Assembly: GCF_026914185.1 (NCBI RefSeq)
Contig: NC_070561.1
Span: 4,464,001 to 4,528,000, forward strand
Direction of reading: 5' to 3'
Origin: Puccinia triticina
Lineage: Eukaryota; Basidiomycota; Pucciniomycetes; Pucciniales; Pucciniaceae
Length of the DNA: 64,000 nucleotides
In this document: piece after piece, positions 35,462-47,079 of the stretch
Numbering within the stretch: position 1 is the first letter of the stretch
Layout of the letters: every line of letters starts with the position of its first letter
The notes under the pieces: model-generated
Told to the model about the DNA's origin: nothing
The model's database searches: none
The model's input: only the letters and a program-made list of their open reading frames with translations
Made by a program: the position numbers and the translations under genes

Positions 35462-35826
35462 CTGGATATACCAAACTTGTGTAGCACAAGTCTCTTGCCT
35501 GCCGGGGGCCACGGTGTGAGGTTCCTAACATGAATGAAACAGCTTTTGATACAAAGCCATATGTACAATTTATGTTTTTTTTTTCTCTCAATATGGTTTG
35601 CTTTTCTTGGTGTTAAAAACTTTGAGCGCAAGGGTCAGGCCTTATATTGGCAGCTACAAGGCCTAAATTGCATCAGAAGAAGTGCACTCACAAGCACTTC
35701 TTAAGTCCAGAGGGGAACCTCAGCAGGCTGACAGTTGATCTACAAAAAAGGAAAAAAGTTAACAAAAGCCAGGTATACACCAGGGAAGCTTTGGGGGCAC
35801 TCCCCAGGGAGTGCCTCACTTTGAAC
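35462..35826 (-). repeat. second copy of the 27.4-28.1 kb repeat family
   Basis: Read on the minus strand, segments match the element at 27422-28096 in the same order: an ACCTGGCTTTT-like segment, then GGACTTAAG, then TGATGCAATTT, then CCTTGTAGCT, AATATAAGGCCTGA, CCCCGGCAGGC and GACTTGTGCTA. It is shorter and diverged, and no target duplication was identified. Confidence 0.6.
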
Positions 35827-37698
35827 TTTTTTCATAACTTGGAACAATTTCTACTACAACATATGTATAATCAAACATGAAATGATATACAACTATACAT
35901 AAAGTATCCAAAACTCAGCTGGAACTGATCTGCAACTCAATTGGTACTAAATTGGAGCAAAGAAATAAAACATCTTTGTAACCACTGTTGTGACATTGTT
36001 TGATAGCTTGAATGTGACACATGTCACAGATCTTTGTAGATAGTATTTAGTCTGATTTTCCCTCTTATAAGTGAAAATCATCCACTATTTTGAGCTTACA
36101 CTCCAACAAACACTGTGTAACTCAAGTGGAACAATGTATCAATTAGGGTGGTTTATCACAGTTCCACTACAAATCAGTGTAGTGTAGATTGTGGTAATCA
36201 TTTCCCTCCATTTGTCACCCCATTGTATGTGCGCACAAACATTAGCAAAATGTAAAACAGGTCCATGTGTATATGCATCTGGAAATTGCAAAAGAAACTA
36301 GCAAAAACAAAAAAAAAACTAGGAGGCTGATTTGTGTGAAGCAGTTATAACCTCTAGATGAACTCTGGCACAGAAAAGGCAATCTTGACTACAACTAGTT
36401 TTCCACCCCTTTTACATAATATTCTAGCCCTTTTTGAATGCAATTCCAGGAAACTCCCATCAATCTGAGGGAATTTTTGTCCTCCGGTTGTCACCCCATT
36501 GTACGCGCATACAATAGGGTGACATTGGCAAAATATAAAACAGTTCCATGTGCATATGCATCTGGAAATTGCAAAAACAAAAACAAAAAAACAACTGAGC
36601 GGCTGATCTATGTGAAACAGTTGTGAAATCTGAACTGCGCAACAGAAAAGCCAGTCTTGAATTCAACTGTTCTTCCACCCCTTTTACATAGTATTCTAGT
36701 GGTAAAATTCTAGGAAACTCCTATCACTTTAAATCATTTATGACCACTTTTGATGAATTGTGTGAAGAATTGATTTCACTCATATGTTTTGGATTGATGT
36801 CACATCTCACATTTCAAAATATAAAAATGGGGCCAAAGAATTGTCATGTCACATGCAATGGCGGGTAGATATGGTATGGTTATCAGTAACAATTTTATGC
36901 TTGTTACTGTTACCTTTGACAGTAACAGAAGTGTGTTACAATATCACACCTCAGGCAGTTTTACGTTTTTACATTAGTTACCATATCTGACAGCGCAGAG
37001 GGGCAGATATTGGAAAATGTATGGGCCAGAGGGGGCCAATTACCCCTCTTTATTGTGTTACTCAGTTTGTAAAGTGTTACTAGTCACGTAACACAAGTAA
37101 GCCTGAAAAAATGTACCCCGTTAAAATACGTTCCCAGGCTTAAAAATGGTTGTTACTAATACCAATAACATTTGAGTGTAGTAACAGTAAGTGTTCTACA
37201 CAGATAATGGCTGTGATTGTACTTTATTGTAACTTCCCATTGTTCTCACATGAATGAGTCTAGCAGTTACTGCACCACTCTGTGGCTGTCTTGTAACAAT
37301 GATGGGTCAATACAGGGTCATTTAGCATTGGTGTGTCAGTGCACCATGACCTTTCTTTTGCAGTGTTAGCATGCTGCTACCCCTGCTAAGGCATGTTGCT
37401 CTGAAACCATCCTTGCAGGAGAAAAACAGGAAGGCTAAAATTGGCTAAAGAGTTCTGTAGCGCAGGCGCTTGTTTTTGCCCTTTGCATGTAGCTTAAGCA
37501 AAGAGATGGTCCCATTCTGCTACTTGACACCAATTTGTAGCAGAATTCTCTAGGGTGAACATAGCTGGTCCAGCATTGCTTGTAGCTGATACCAGAGAGG
37601 GTTTTAATTGGCAGTTCCTTTGAAGATGTGATATCCATCTGACAAAGGGATTTCACACCACAGTAAAAAGAAATTGAGGATGCAAGAGTTGATTTGTA
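35827..37698. repeat. non-coding; 215-bp direct duplication and a GTTAC-rich patch
   Basis: The stretch at about 36210-36426 (TTGTCACCCCATTGTA to ACATAATATTCTAG) recurs at about 36488-36700 with around 80-85% similarity, a direct duplication with a period near 278 bp. 36865-37246 is rich in GTAAC/GTTAC words in both orientations and ends with a terminus like that of the element at 32402. No gene was recognised. Confidence 0.55.
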
Positions 37699-38047
37699 CA
37701 CCACGGGTGCAAAAAGATATTCCGAAGCCGGATTGAATCCGGCTTCAAAATATTTTCCAGCTCATTCAGTACGGACGTCGCCAGGAACGAGTCACAGCAT
37801 CTGCATTTGAGATATTTTGAGAATATCTCAGGAACCACTCTGAGTGGTTTCTGAAATATTTTCCATAAATTTAGGAAATTGGTTTCCCACAGAAATCAGG
37901 GAAAAGTTTGATTTCAATAGTAAAAATGGGAGGAAATATTTACAAAGGGGCTTTGAAAATATCTTTCCCTATTTTCCTCATAATATTTCCACGAACCAGC
38001 GGATTATTTTCAGACCACATCCGAAAACTTTTAGTGCACCCTTGGTG
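37699..38047. mobile_element. MITE, CACCACGGGTGCA family, copy 2
   Basis: The ends CACCACGGGTGCA and TGCACCCTTGGTG are flanked by TA (37697-37698 and 38048-38049). The sequence is 349 bp and shares several internal blocks with copy 1. A GCCGGATTGAATCCGGC palindrome lies near the left end. The TA duplication suggests a Tc1/mariner-type element. Confidence 0.8.
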
Positions 38048-38729
38048 TAGATGTAGAACATGAGTTAGGATTAAAATGAACATGAAAAATGTGCATGGTG
38101 AGATAGATATCAAAGAAAAATCTGTTGACACTAACCCACCAAAAATGTCTTGTTTTTGGAGATGACAGATTGTCCACACCACCAGAATTGACAGCTTGTA
38201 GCATATGATCCACTGTCAAAACACATCTTGAAACTAAAGCGATAAATATCCACAGCAATCTTACAGAACTTCCAAGCTGTATCGCCCCCACCATCCCATG
38301 GATATCACAGCTTGCACATATAGGCACGTAACACAGAAATAATATGTACTAATTGTTAGTGCCACAAAAAAAAGATTTTCTTGAGCAAAAAGGGCGGAAA
38401 TGAATTATGTAGGGCAGAAAGCAAGGGATATATTCATTCAGGTTCTATATTGATGTCGATTTTGGGCGAGACAAAGTCACTTGAATGCTTTTTTTTCTCG
38501 GGGCTTTTGGCTGGTTTCATATATGGCAACTGGAAAGAAAGAACGCAACAAGGATGTGTATATAATCTAGACAAAGAGCAGCTAGATTTTTTTTGGCGAG
38601 TGTGTGTGTGGATGGGAGGAGGGGTTGGGCGAGGATGGTAGTCCGGCGAAGGAAGCTCTATGTGTGTGTTGGGGATAAGATGGGGTAGGAGGTCTGGCGT
38701 TTGTGAGGTGAGTATGCAGTGGGTGAGCG
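38048..38729. other. region downstream of TOM70
   Basis: No gene was recognised between the MITE and the TOM70 3' untranslated region; short GTGTGTGT tracts occur near 38600 and 38660. Confidence 0.35.

Positions 38730-38764
<35 letters not shown>
38730..38764. repeat. (ATC)n microsatellite in the TOM70 3' region
   Basis: About eleven uninterrupted ATC triplets. On the minus strand this is a GAT repeat that could be mistaken for a poly-aspartate C-terminus, but it lies beyond the spliced TOM70 stop. Confidence 0.85.
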
Positions 38765-38785
38765 TAAGAACGGTGATATCGTCAT

Positions 38786-41176
38786 TTATTTTAGTCCTAA
38801 TCGAGCAGCGAACTAATGGGGCAGAGACATCCGGAAAACATAGCAAATATGAGATTTCTGTTTGGGGGTGGAGAAGTAAGAAAGGAGAGAGAGTACGGAC
38901 CTCAGGATAGTTTTCCATGAAGGACAATTGAGCCTGAGCAGCGACATGGAACTGGATGAATTGGGAGAGGCCGAGCTCGGTCATAGCGACCTGGATGCCC
39001 TTCTCGTACCATTTGAGCGCCTCCTTGATCTCGTTCGATTGCAGCTTGAATTGGGCTACATGTTGGATCGCCACCTCGCAGTTCTCGTCGATCTCTAAGG
39101 CTTTCATGCAGCACTCCATCGCCGTTTGCATGTCCGACTTCGCCGTCGCATACACCAACGCTTTGTTTACCCAAGGAAGGACGTTCTTCGGCCCCGTCCT
39201 GAACAAAAAGAAAGTTGAACACGTATTCAGGACTTCGTTACGAGCGCGCTTCTTCTTTTGATCGCTTTCTTACCTGTTCCCTTCGAGTTGAATAGCCGAA
39301 TCGAAGCGTTTCAAAGCTTCATCGAAATTCTGCTCGGCAAACAACAACTCTCCGTAGTAGTTATGGACTTCGGGGCTAGAAGTTTCGTGGCCATCCACGG
39401 TCAAATATTCCTTGAACATGTCCATAGCTTTAGGGACTTCGCCGTTCTTGTAAGTAGCGACGGCGAGCTGGACATGGGAGAAGATGAAGGAAGGGTCGAG
39501 CTCGATCGATCGACGGTAGTCTTCGATCGACAGATGGTGTTGCTCGGTCACGTTGTAGACCTGGCCCCGATGGTAATAGACGTCCGGGTCGTTGGGATCG
39601 ATCTTCAAGGCCTCCGAAAAGTCGTTCATGGCAGTTTCCAGGGAGCCCAGCTCCATATTGACACTCGCCTTCCGGATCCAGGCTTGGATCAGATCCGGTT
39701 TCTCGACTAGCGCATGGTTGAACTCTTCCAGCGCGGCCTGCGACTGGCTCATCAGGAACAGGAACGTCGCCTTCATCAAAAACCCATGGGCCCGTAGCTC
39801 CGGTGTACTTGGGACTTGGTCAACTGCCTCGTGGAACAACGAGCATGCGTGGTTGTAATCAAAATTCGCAAGCGCATCATATGCCATCATTAAGGTGTTG
39901 TCTGCTTGGTTAGGTTCGGGTGGTAGTGAAGGTTTAGGCTCTGGGTTGGTGTAAGCAACAAAAATCAATTTGTGTTGGAAACTCGGAAGGAAAGATGAAT
40001 GCAGGAGAAAGAATGGCGAAACTTACTCTGTCGGAATGCATCCAAATACGCCCGAATAATCATGTTGGAAGGCAACCTGGGGCCACGTTCCTTTGCAGAT
40101 TTTTAAGTAAATTGGATTTATATTTAGAGTCAGATGTCTCTGACGAAGCAGGCTGTATGTGTGCGGACTCAGCATGACAGACCTGTATGATCGATTTTGC
40201 TTTTTCCCCTGCGTAGCGCTTCATCACCCGATCGGCCGTTGCACCCTTGCTATCTGTTTTGAATTCGTCTAGGATCACACAGGCAGTGAAATCTGCAACA
40301 AAGAAAATGGGAGACAGTTTGAGGACTAGTAGCGAGGCAAAGAGGTAATTTTCAATTTGGACGAACCACACAAGGCTAAGAACAAGTTTTCCTCCCCTCC
40401 CAGTAGCTCGCGGGCTGATGCTCTTCGGTTCAATGCCTTGATGTAGTGCTTGTCTAACTGGAGGGCTTCTGTGCAATCCCTGATGACGGCTTCTGGATCG
40501 TTAAGGTAAGTGTAACCTAGGATGAGGGGAGGCAGGATGAGCAGTTTGGTTTATGTATTGTTGGACGGATGATACATATATGTAGCGCTTACAGGCAGCT
40601 CGGTTGCTGTAGTAGACTGCCTTTTGTTCGCATTCGATCGCCTTGGAGTAGTACTCGATCGCCCTTTGGTAATTTTTTGCTTGGTATGCCTTATTTCCAT
40701 TTGTTTTGAGGATGAATGCGTATCGACATCGTGTTTCTTCTGGCAGGGTTTCGATCACTTCCTTGGTGAAATTGATCGGATCTGCAGAGATCAGATATGG
40801 GTTAGCTGGTCTTGTTTTTTTTTCTGTTTTTTTGAGAATACTGACCATCTTCATTATCATCCTCCTCGCTCTTCTGGGAACTTGAGAGCTGACTCGACGG
40901 GGGTAGCTGGTCGTTCTTCTGAGAAGCGGGAGTAGAGGTATTCTTTTTCCTGTTCTTTTTTGATTTTTTGGAGTCTTTCTTCTTTTTGGAGTTCTTTGAG
41001 GAAGCAGAGCTGGATGAGTAGTTGAGGTTCGATGAGGAGCAGAGGTAGATTGTTCCGGCAGTTGCGGCGATGGCGATGGAGAGTGAGATGAGTAGTGCTC
41101 GTCTGTTGGCTTTGACGAAGTCGGTGAGTTTGCTGACGGTTGATGCCGAGTTCGTGGTGAGCGTAGTCGAGCTCAT
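38786..41176 (-). CDS. TOM70: mitochondrial import receptor TOM70
   Basis: The eight-exon model (minus) is 41176-40846, 40781-40593, 40516-40370, 40292-40183, 40090-40027, 39940-39274, 39198-38901 and 38812-38786. The total is 1833 nt, 610 residues, close to the usual TOM70 length. An N-terminal anchor (RALLISLSIAIAATAGTIYL, about residues 26-45) is followed by a basic, Ser/Lys-rich linker. Tetratricopeptide repeats then run to the end: KTNGNKAYQAKNYQRAIEYY (clamp-type TPR), then CTEALQLDKHYIKALNRRA, DFSEALKIDPNDPDVYYHRG and EDYRRSIELDPSFIFSHVQL. The last exon gives PEFAARLGLK. TOM70 sits in the outer mitochondrial membrane, binds Hsp70/Hsp90-delivered carrier preproteins and passes them to the TOM pore. 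The gene looks intact and single. The intron 3 donor (T|GTGG) is the least certain junction. Confidence 0.92.
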
Positions 41177-41487
41177 GGTGGGTGCGTGGTGGTTGGTGGC
41201 TGGGCCCGATCGACCGGTGGGCGGGGACGGTCAAGAGAAGAAAATTGTGAGGGCTGCTGACATAATCACACATCCAACTGGGTTCCCTGATCCCCAAACG
41301 CCCACAGGTAGCAACTCACCCAAGCTTGGACATCGAGAATTTTCTTAAGATGCCCAGTTTTGAAATTAGAAAATTTCTTTTATTGGTTTCCAAAATCAAA
41401 CAATTTCTTTTTCTGTTTGCTCCTCTCAGTCCCATCATTCGGACCCGTAGCTCACTGCCACCATTCTGGCATTTCATAAACTTTTGG
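41177..41487. promoter_or_regulatory. TOM70 upstream region
   Basis: This 311-bp stretch precedes the TOM70 start codon. CCACCGGTCG-like and CACCAACC patches are present, but no defined promoter element can be assigned. Confidence 0.35.
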
Positions 41488-42085
41488 CAGCAGGTGAGCC
41501 GCTGCGCTTTTTGCTGATTGATCTGAGGGAGGAAAAAGACAAGATTTCAGCGCACTTTTTTCAGCGGCCTGCAGCGGAAAACCGCTGCGCTGCGCGCTGA
41601 ACAGCGGCCAACATCGCTGACAAGAGCGCTGAGCGCCGAAAAGCGGTGAAGCTTGCTGAAAAGAGCGCTGAGTGCTGAAAAGTGGTCAATTCTTTCACTG
41701 CTGCGCATCTTGTGGTTGCTCCCACTTAAAATTTGGACTCCCCAGCACACAAAACCGCGGTGTTTCTCGCGCTATCATCGCTATTCTAAGCAAAAAGAGG
41801 CTTAGTGGGCACAAGCGCTGCAGCGCTCTGCGCTAGAAACGCTTTTTGTAGCAAAAAGCAAAGAAAAGCGCCTCCAGCTGCTGCGCTATTTTGCAGCAAA
41901 AGCGGGATAAAAAAGCTTGACTACCTGAGGATCAAAATATGCGCAGCGGTTTTTTTGCTGCGCTGACTCTAAAAAAAGGGCCCGGCCGCTGACGCTGTTG
42001 CTTTTTTGTGCCAGGAAAAGTGGATGGCTGCTGCGCTTTGCTATTTTGGTGCTTTTGTCAGCAAAGCGCAGCTGTTGCAGTGTTG
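41488..42085. mobile_element. CGCTG-rich minisatellite element
   Basis: AGCGCTGAGCGC, CCGCTGCGC and GCAGCGC words fill the stretch in both orientations. The ends CAGCAGGTGAGCCGCTGCGC and (inverse) CAACACTGCAACAGCTGCGC resemble the terminal repeat of the nested element at 43296-44116. A target duplication was not found. Confidence 0.55.
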
Positions 42086-42689
42086 ATCACAGGAACTGGT
42101 GAGATCTACTTGCGTGAGGTGAGATTTTTTCCAATATGTTCCCTGACCACCAGATGATAACCTTTGTCCCACCCCTCAATAGATCACACAAATGTGTGCT
42201 TTTTGGCGTGCCAAGTTGGCACATCCATTTTTGGTGTTTGAAGAGCCTCTTACACCCAACAGTCCTCAAGAACCTACCTCACCAGCAATTGCTCTCCAAG
42301 GCTATTAATACATCAACTACACCGCCGTTCAGGAAACCTTGAGATTGGAACCATTACAGGTTAATCATCCCTTCTCTCTCCTATTGTTTCACTCTTTTTG
42401 GCTAACCATCCTTTTAATTTTTGTACTCTGCAGATTCATACTGGAGTGCTGTATCTTGGCATGAACGCTTAGCAATCTCCAAATGGCTAGAATATTCAAG
42501 GAGTAGTCACATACCATCTTTGCATTGGGTATGGCAGGAATCCCAAGTTTGAAGCAATGCCCCTTGACTTTGTCAAGTTATCTCAGAGACACACAGGGGA
42601 GTACTTGACGGGAAGGCTCCAATTAATAGTTGAAAAGTTTGATATTCAAAAAAAGATATGTTATTTCCATTGGTGCTACTGTACATTTA
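42086..42689. other. probable 5' portion of the hAT region
   Basis: No protein domain was recognised, although transcribed or exon fragments of the downstream hAT gene may lie here (GTAAGT-like and TGCAG sites occur). Confidence 0.3.
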
Positions 42690-42884
42690 GGGTGTTCAAA
42701 GTTGACTTTCATAAAACCATGACACCATAAAATCATAAAATTCTGAGGTGAAAAAAATATGTACACCCAAACACTCAAAATAGAGCAACATTTCTAAAAT
42801 GGTACATATGAAATCGTCATTTGAAAGTTTTATGATTTTATGATTTTATGTAATGAAAATTTTATGATTTCAACTTTGAACACC
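42690..42884. mobile_element. 195-bp MITE with TTA duplication
   Basis: The ends GGTGTTCAAAGTTGA (left, after GGG/GG shift) and TCAACTTTGAACACC (right) are flanked by TTA at 42687-42689 and 42885-42887. The interior is AT-rich with ATCATAAAA/TTTTATGAT words. The same family is split at 27273-28438. Confidence 0.75.
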
Positions 42885-43295
42885 TTAATTGACTGAAACT
42901 GACAGATTTATATGATCCAGATATATTGTATAGTTTCTGATAATGCTTCTAACAAAATGGAGATGATAAAAAATTTAAAAACACTCAAGTGGCCAAACTT
43001 CAAAGGAGAGGCTCATTGGATCCACTGTTTTGAAAGTGTACTGAACCTCATAGTCAAAGTGATTCTACAACCATTTGGACCCAAGAAGCGCAAGAGACGC
43101 GGGACCAGAGAGCCAGATGATCAATGCAAAGATGTGTCTGATGTGTCCAACAATGACTTGGATGAAGTTGAAGAAGATTCTGACAAGCAGATTCAGCTGT
43201 AAGTTCTTTTTCTCTCTTTCATTTCCATTGTTTGGATAACTTCTTTCCTCTCACCCCCAGTTACCCCTGAGGCCAAGAGCTATCCAACTCAGGAG

Positions 43296-44116
43296 CAACA
43301 CCGCAACCGCTGTGCTTCGCTGATAAAAGCGCCAAAATAGCGAAGCGCAGCGGCCATCCGCTTTTCATGGCGTCAAAAAGCGAAAGAATCAGCGGGTAGA
43401 CGCTGTTTTCAGCGTCAGCAAAGCGAAAATACCGCTGCACGGATTTTCATAGTTATATAGCGCAGCGATTTTTTTGTGCTTTTGCTGCAAAATAGCGCAG
43501 CGAAAGCGGCACAGCGGCTGGGAGCGCTTTTCTTCGCTTTTAGCAGCTTTCCGCTGCAGAAAGCGATTCTAGCACAGAGCGCTGCGGCGCTTTTGCCCGC
43601 TGAGCCGCTTTTTGCTGCAAATAACGGCAAGAGCGGAGAAAAAAGATGCACAAAAACAAACCTTACCTAGGTTGTGGGCAGGATTGTCAGAATTTCAGGT
43701 AAATTCACTGCTTTTCAGCAAGTTTGCTGCTTTTCAGCGCATGGCGCAGCAATTTTGCGCTTTTTCAGCAGTTAGCGCAGGGGAAGACCCGCTGCGCGTT
43801 GCTGAAATCAGTTTTTTTTTTTTTTTCCTCCTGTGTCAATTAGCAAAAAGCGCAGCAGCTCACCCACTGCCAAAAGCTTTAGGCCCCGTTTGGCTGCCGC
43901 GTTATACGTCATAAATGGTTGAATTTATGACGCCGCGACCCAAAGTTCGCCCCCCGTTGCCACCAAAAATTTGAAACCCCCGGGGGTCGCGCGTCATAAA
44001 TTTGACCATTTATGACGTATAACGCGGCAGCCAAATGGGGCCTTAGCAAAGCAGTTCCAAAACCGCTGCGCTTTTGCTACGCTTCCCTCTGTGGCAGCGC
44101 AGCGGTTGCGGTGCTG
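43296..44116. mobile_element. 821-bp CGCTG element nested in the hAT gene
   Basis: The ends CAACACCGCAACCGCTG and (inverse) CAGCACCGCAACCGCTG are flanked by TCAGGAG at 43289-43295 and 44117-44123. The interior is a CGCTG/CAGCG minisatellite in both orientations, interrupted by the Harbinger-like MITE at 43882. A 7-8-bp duplication suggests a hAT-type non-autonomous element. Confidence 0.75.
43882..44042. mobile_element. 161-bp PIF/Harbinger-like MITE
   Basis: The ends GGCCCCGTTTGG and GGCCCCATTTGG (inverse) start inverted repeats of nearly 60 bp with only a few differences. TTA flanks both sides (43879-43881 and 44043-44045). GGCCC...GTTTGG ends with a TTA duplication are typical of PIF/Harbinger MITEs. 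It is inserted in the CGCTG element. Confidence 0.88.
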
Positions 44117-46252
44117 TCAGGAGGCAAAGAAGGAAGCCTAGAAGATTTTCATGGGCTTCTGGCAAAAGCGGTGGACCAGGAGGATTTGGAATGTAACAAC
44201 ATTGATGATCTAAGTGACAAAGACAAGGACAATCAATACACCTCAAAGATCTGTCAGCAAACTCTTTCAAAGGTAAGCTCTCATGTTTGATTGATCTTCT
44301 TGTTGTGGACCGCCGTTTGACACTAATTTTGCTGAAAAATTCAGTTCCAATTGATTGCCCAAAAACTTAATAAATTACCTAACTCAAAGGCTCTGTTTGT
44401 CAAATTGTGTGAGAAGAATTTGTGGGGAAAACCTCACAATATCAAACAAGATGTCAGTACTAGGTGGAATTCAACTCTATTGCAGCTCAATGGTATTGTT
44501 GGGTGTCACTCTGCAATGTAAGGCAAGCATTTTATATACATCAGCAAGTTCCTTTTTCTGACTTTTCTCTTCAGTTCTGAATGGCAGTGAGATAAAAAGT
44601 ACGGGATTCCTAGAGTGTCCCAAATCAACCAAAACAAAATCAAGTTGGCCATAGAACTGTCAGCTGTCCTACAGCTTTTTCTTGAGATAACACTTCAAGT
44701 GTCAACTGGAGGCTTGGCGCAATCATCACATATGCTAGTTTTTATCAACCTAATTACCAAGCATCTGTCAACCACCATATCTGAGAAGGTGTTCCACCCT
44801 GCTTTGAGGAAGGCTTGCTGCGCTGGTCTGAAGCTTACAAATAAGTACTACACCTTAACTGACTGCTCCCCTCTGTACCAAATAGCAATGAGTAAGTTAG
44901 TTTGAAACCTTGGCTTTCTATTTGGATTGATTCTCAAAATCATGCTATTTCCCTCAGTCCTAGTCTACATCCCTTGTTTAAAGATCAATGTTTTAAAGTT
45001 GCCGGATGGAGACAAGAATGGATCAACAAGGCAATCAGGCTCACTCAAGAGCTGTGGGTTAGCAAGTACAAACCACAAGAAGATACAACCTCAAGACCAC
45101 AGGTTGCTAAAGCAAAAGTAAGTTGATTTATTTACTAGCGTGCTATATAGATGGGGCTGACTCTCTTTTCAGCCTAAAACTTGTTTCATCTCTCAACTTG
45201 GCATTGACTGTGTGTGTGGTTAATTCACCTGCATTGGACCAAATAGATATTTGGCTCTCAGGGGACATTATCTTGGATGAATTCAAATCCAATCCAGTCA
45301 ATGCAGTCAATTGGTGGCTAAAAAAGAAGTTGATTGACTATGGAGGACTTTTGAATATGGCTCTGGATATATTGAGCTGCCCAGTTCAGTGTGATTTTTC
45401 TTTCTAAATTCTCTTTTTTTATTTTTCACTCACTCACTACAACCATTTGTTTCATTTAGCTACCACTATAAAAAAAGTCTTGATAAACCGGTGTCAGTTG
45501 ACATGTGATTACTCTGATATTACTTTAAGTTCAACCTGGGTTATGTTGAGCAGATGGCCTCTGTGAGTCTCTGTGTGCTCTCAGACCAATCATCAGATGA
45601 GGTTACATAAGAGGTGTCACATGAAGCAAGTGTCACTCAAGCATCCAAACTTGACATTGACGACCCCCAATTACCCAAGTACCAAGCCAACAAGCATGAA
45701 AAGCAGGTGCGAGTGGAATTCAGTCATTGGAGAAAGCAGCTTGCAAAGAAAAGCAAAACAAAGGCAATCAAGGAGACAAGTGAAGAGCTTGCTAAGCTCA
45801 TTGACAAGAATGCCTTATACATAGAGGCAAAAGTTAAAGCAGCCTTGTGCTTAAATGTACATAAGAGAAAAGCTCAAATTTCTGAGACAACCACAAGGAA
45901 AAGACGCCAAGTTACACTCAGAAAGTACATATTGAAAAGATTTAAACGCGTGAAGAAAGCAAGCTTTCTCCAGTGCTTCGATCAAAGAGGAGGACCTTGG
46001 GGACCCGTGCACACTCACCAGTGGCTAGCACAATTATAAATTGTTGTTTACTTCACATACAAGTTTTACTTCATTTTTTTTATCATCTCATCATTTCATC
46101 ATCACACTACTTGTATATACAATCATCTTTTCACACATCAGTCTGGTAGCCTTGCTCAACATACTTACATTCATAGCAACAAAAAATATACATATTTAGC
46201 ACTTAAATTCAACAGGTTATTCTCTTGTCATTCCATGCAACTATCTCAGCAT

Positions 46253-46770
46253 TAGAGATGTCACTTTACACCTGGGTACCCGTGGCGGGTGCGGGTACCT
46301 GCCCAAATTTCACAAAATTTGGACACCGGCACCGGCACCCAGCACCCGCTGGCGGGTACCAGCCACGCCAGACAGGTACCCGCCTACAGGCGACAGGTAC
46401 ATGCCAAATGGTACCCAGCGCCATCCCCACCCTGTAGGACGGCACTTTGCGAGCAGGTAACTGTGGCGGGTGCGGGTACCTGCCTGGATATTGGACACCC
46501 GCACCCGCACCCAGCACCCATTTCTGGGTACCTGCTCCTGAAAGCAGGTACCCGCAAACGGGTAGCGGATGTTTTGACATAGTCATAGTACTTGACTACG
46601 CCACATGTCACGGACTTGTAGATACAGTATATAGCTTCTTTCTCTCTCTATGAGCTGCAATCTATTGATTCCTTGAGCTCTCCATTATTCCTAGGTCATG
46701 CCCCGGACCCCGCTTTTGGGGCACACCACAACAACAGGTACCCGCAAACGGGTACCTGATGCCATCCCTA
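46253..46770. mobile_element. 518-bp hAT-like MITE made of GGGTACC minisatellite
   Basis: TAGAGATG at the left and its near-inverse CATCCCTA at the right are flanked by a perfect 8-bp duplication CTCAGCAT (46245-46252 and 46771-46778). The interior carries many GCGGGTACC, GGTACCTGC and GGTACCCGC words in both orientations. The 8-bp duplication and TAGNGATG end fit the hAT superfamily. A 170-bp segment at about 46565-46735 lacks the repeat and is bounded by two ACCCGCAAACGGGTA copies, so it may be a further small insertion. Confidence 0.88.
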
Positions 46771-46778
46771 CTCAGCAT

Positions 46779-47079
46779 GGTCTGGTGAGGTTTGATGATA
46801 AGCCACACCAGATCATTGCAGCTCAGTTCTTCATGCTGAGCACTTTCCACTCATGAGTCCTCAGCTGGGACAAGGGACACTGGGTGGTTGCTCCCACATA
46901 CAGGATCATAAAACTGTGCCTGGAAGACTCCCACCAATTTGACAACAATTTTTCAACAGTTGACCAGGTGCTATAACAGAGTTGACTGGGAGCGGTCCCT
47001 CCCAGGAGACAAAAATGGATAGTCAACAACAGCATACAACAGTTGATTAGCAATCCCTACTGGTCAGCGATGGGTCAAG
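46779..47079. other. no gene seen
   Basis: Contains TTGACAACAATTTTTCAACAGTTGACC-like short inverted words but no clear feature. Confidence 0.3.

Larger units (their letters stand above)
42912..46039 (+). pseudogene. hAT-type transposase, degenerate and interrupted
   Basis: Fragments in order are: 42912-43202 (VSDNASNKMEMI, then HWIHCFESVLNLIVKVIL), a block at about 44124-44270, and exons near 44345-44519 (KQDVSTRWNSTLLQLNGIVG), 44615-44890 (VSTGGLAQSSH...LKLTNKYYTLTDCSPLYQIAM), 44960-45118 (LHPLFKDQCFKVAGWRQEWI) and about 45236-45390 (IWLSGDIILDEF, GGLLNMALDILSCP). These are the RNase-H-like core and the C-terminal dimerisation region of hAT transposases. The usual VERAFS-type motif after LSCP was not found. 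Internal stops, frame changes and an 821-bp nested element (43296-44116) show that it is inactive. The reading frame after 45573 (charged, Lys-rich to 46039) may be its tail or a separate fragment. Confidence 0.7.

Noticed and set aside
38658..39206. Minus-strand open frame ending in a run of aspartates
   Set aside because: A GT...AG intron after PE restores the TOM70-like C-terminus, and the aspartate run is a (GAT)n microsatellite in the 3' region.
40857..41297. Minus-strand 146-residue frame over the TOM70 5' end
   Set aside because: It is out of frame with the TOM70 first exon, which has the membrane anchor and splices correctly.
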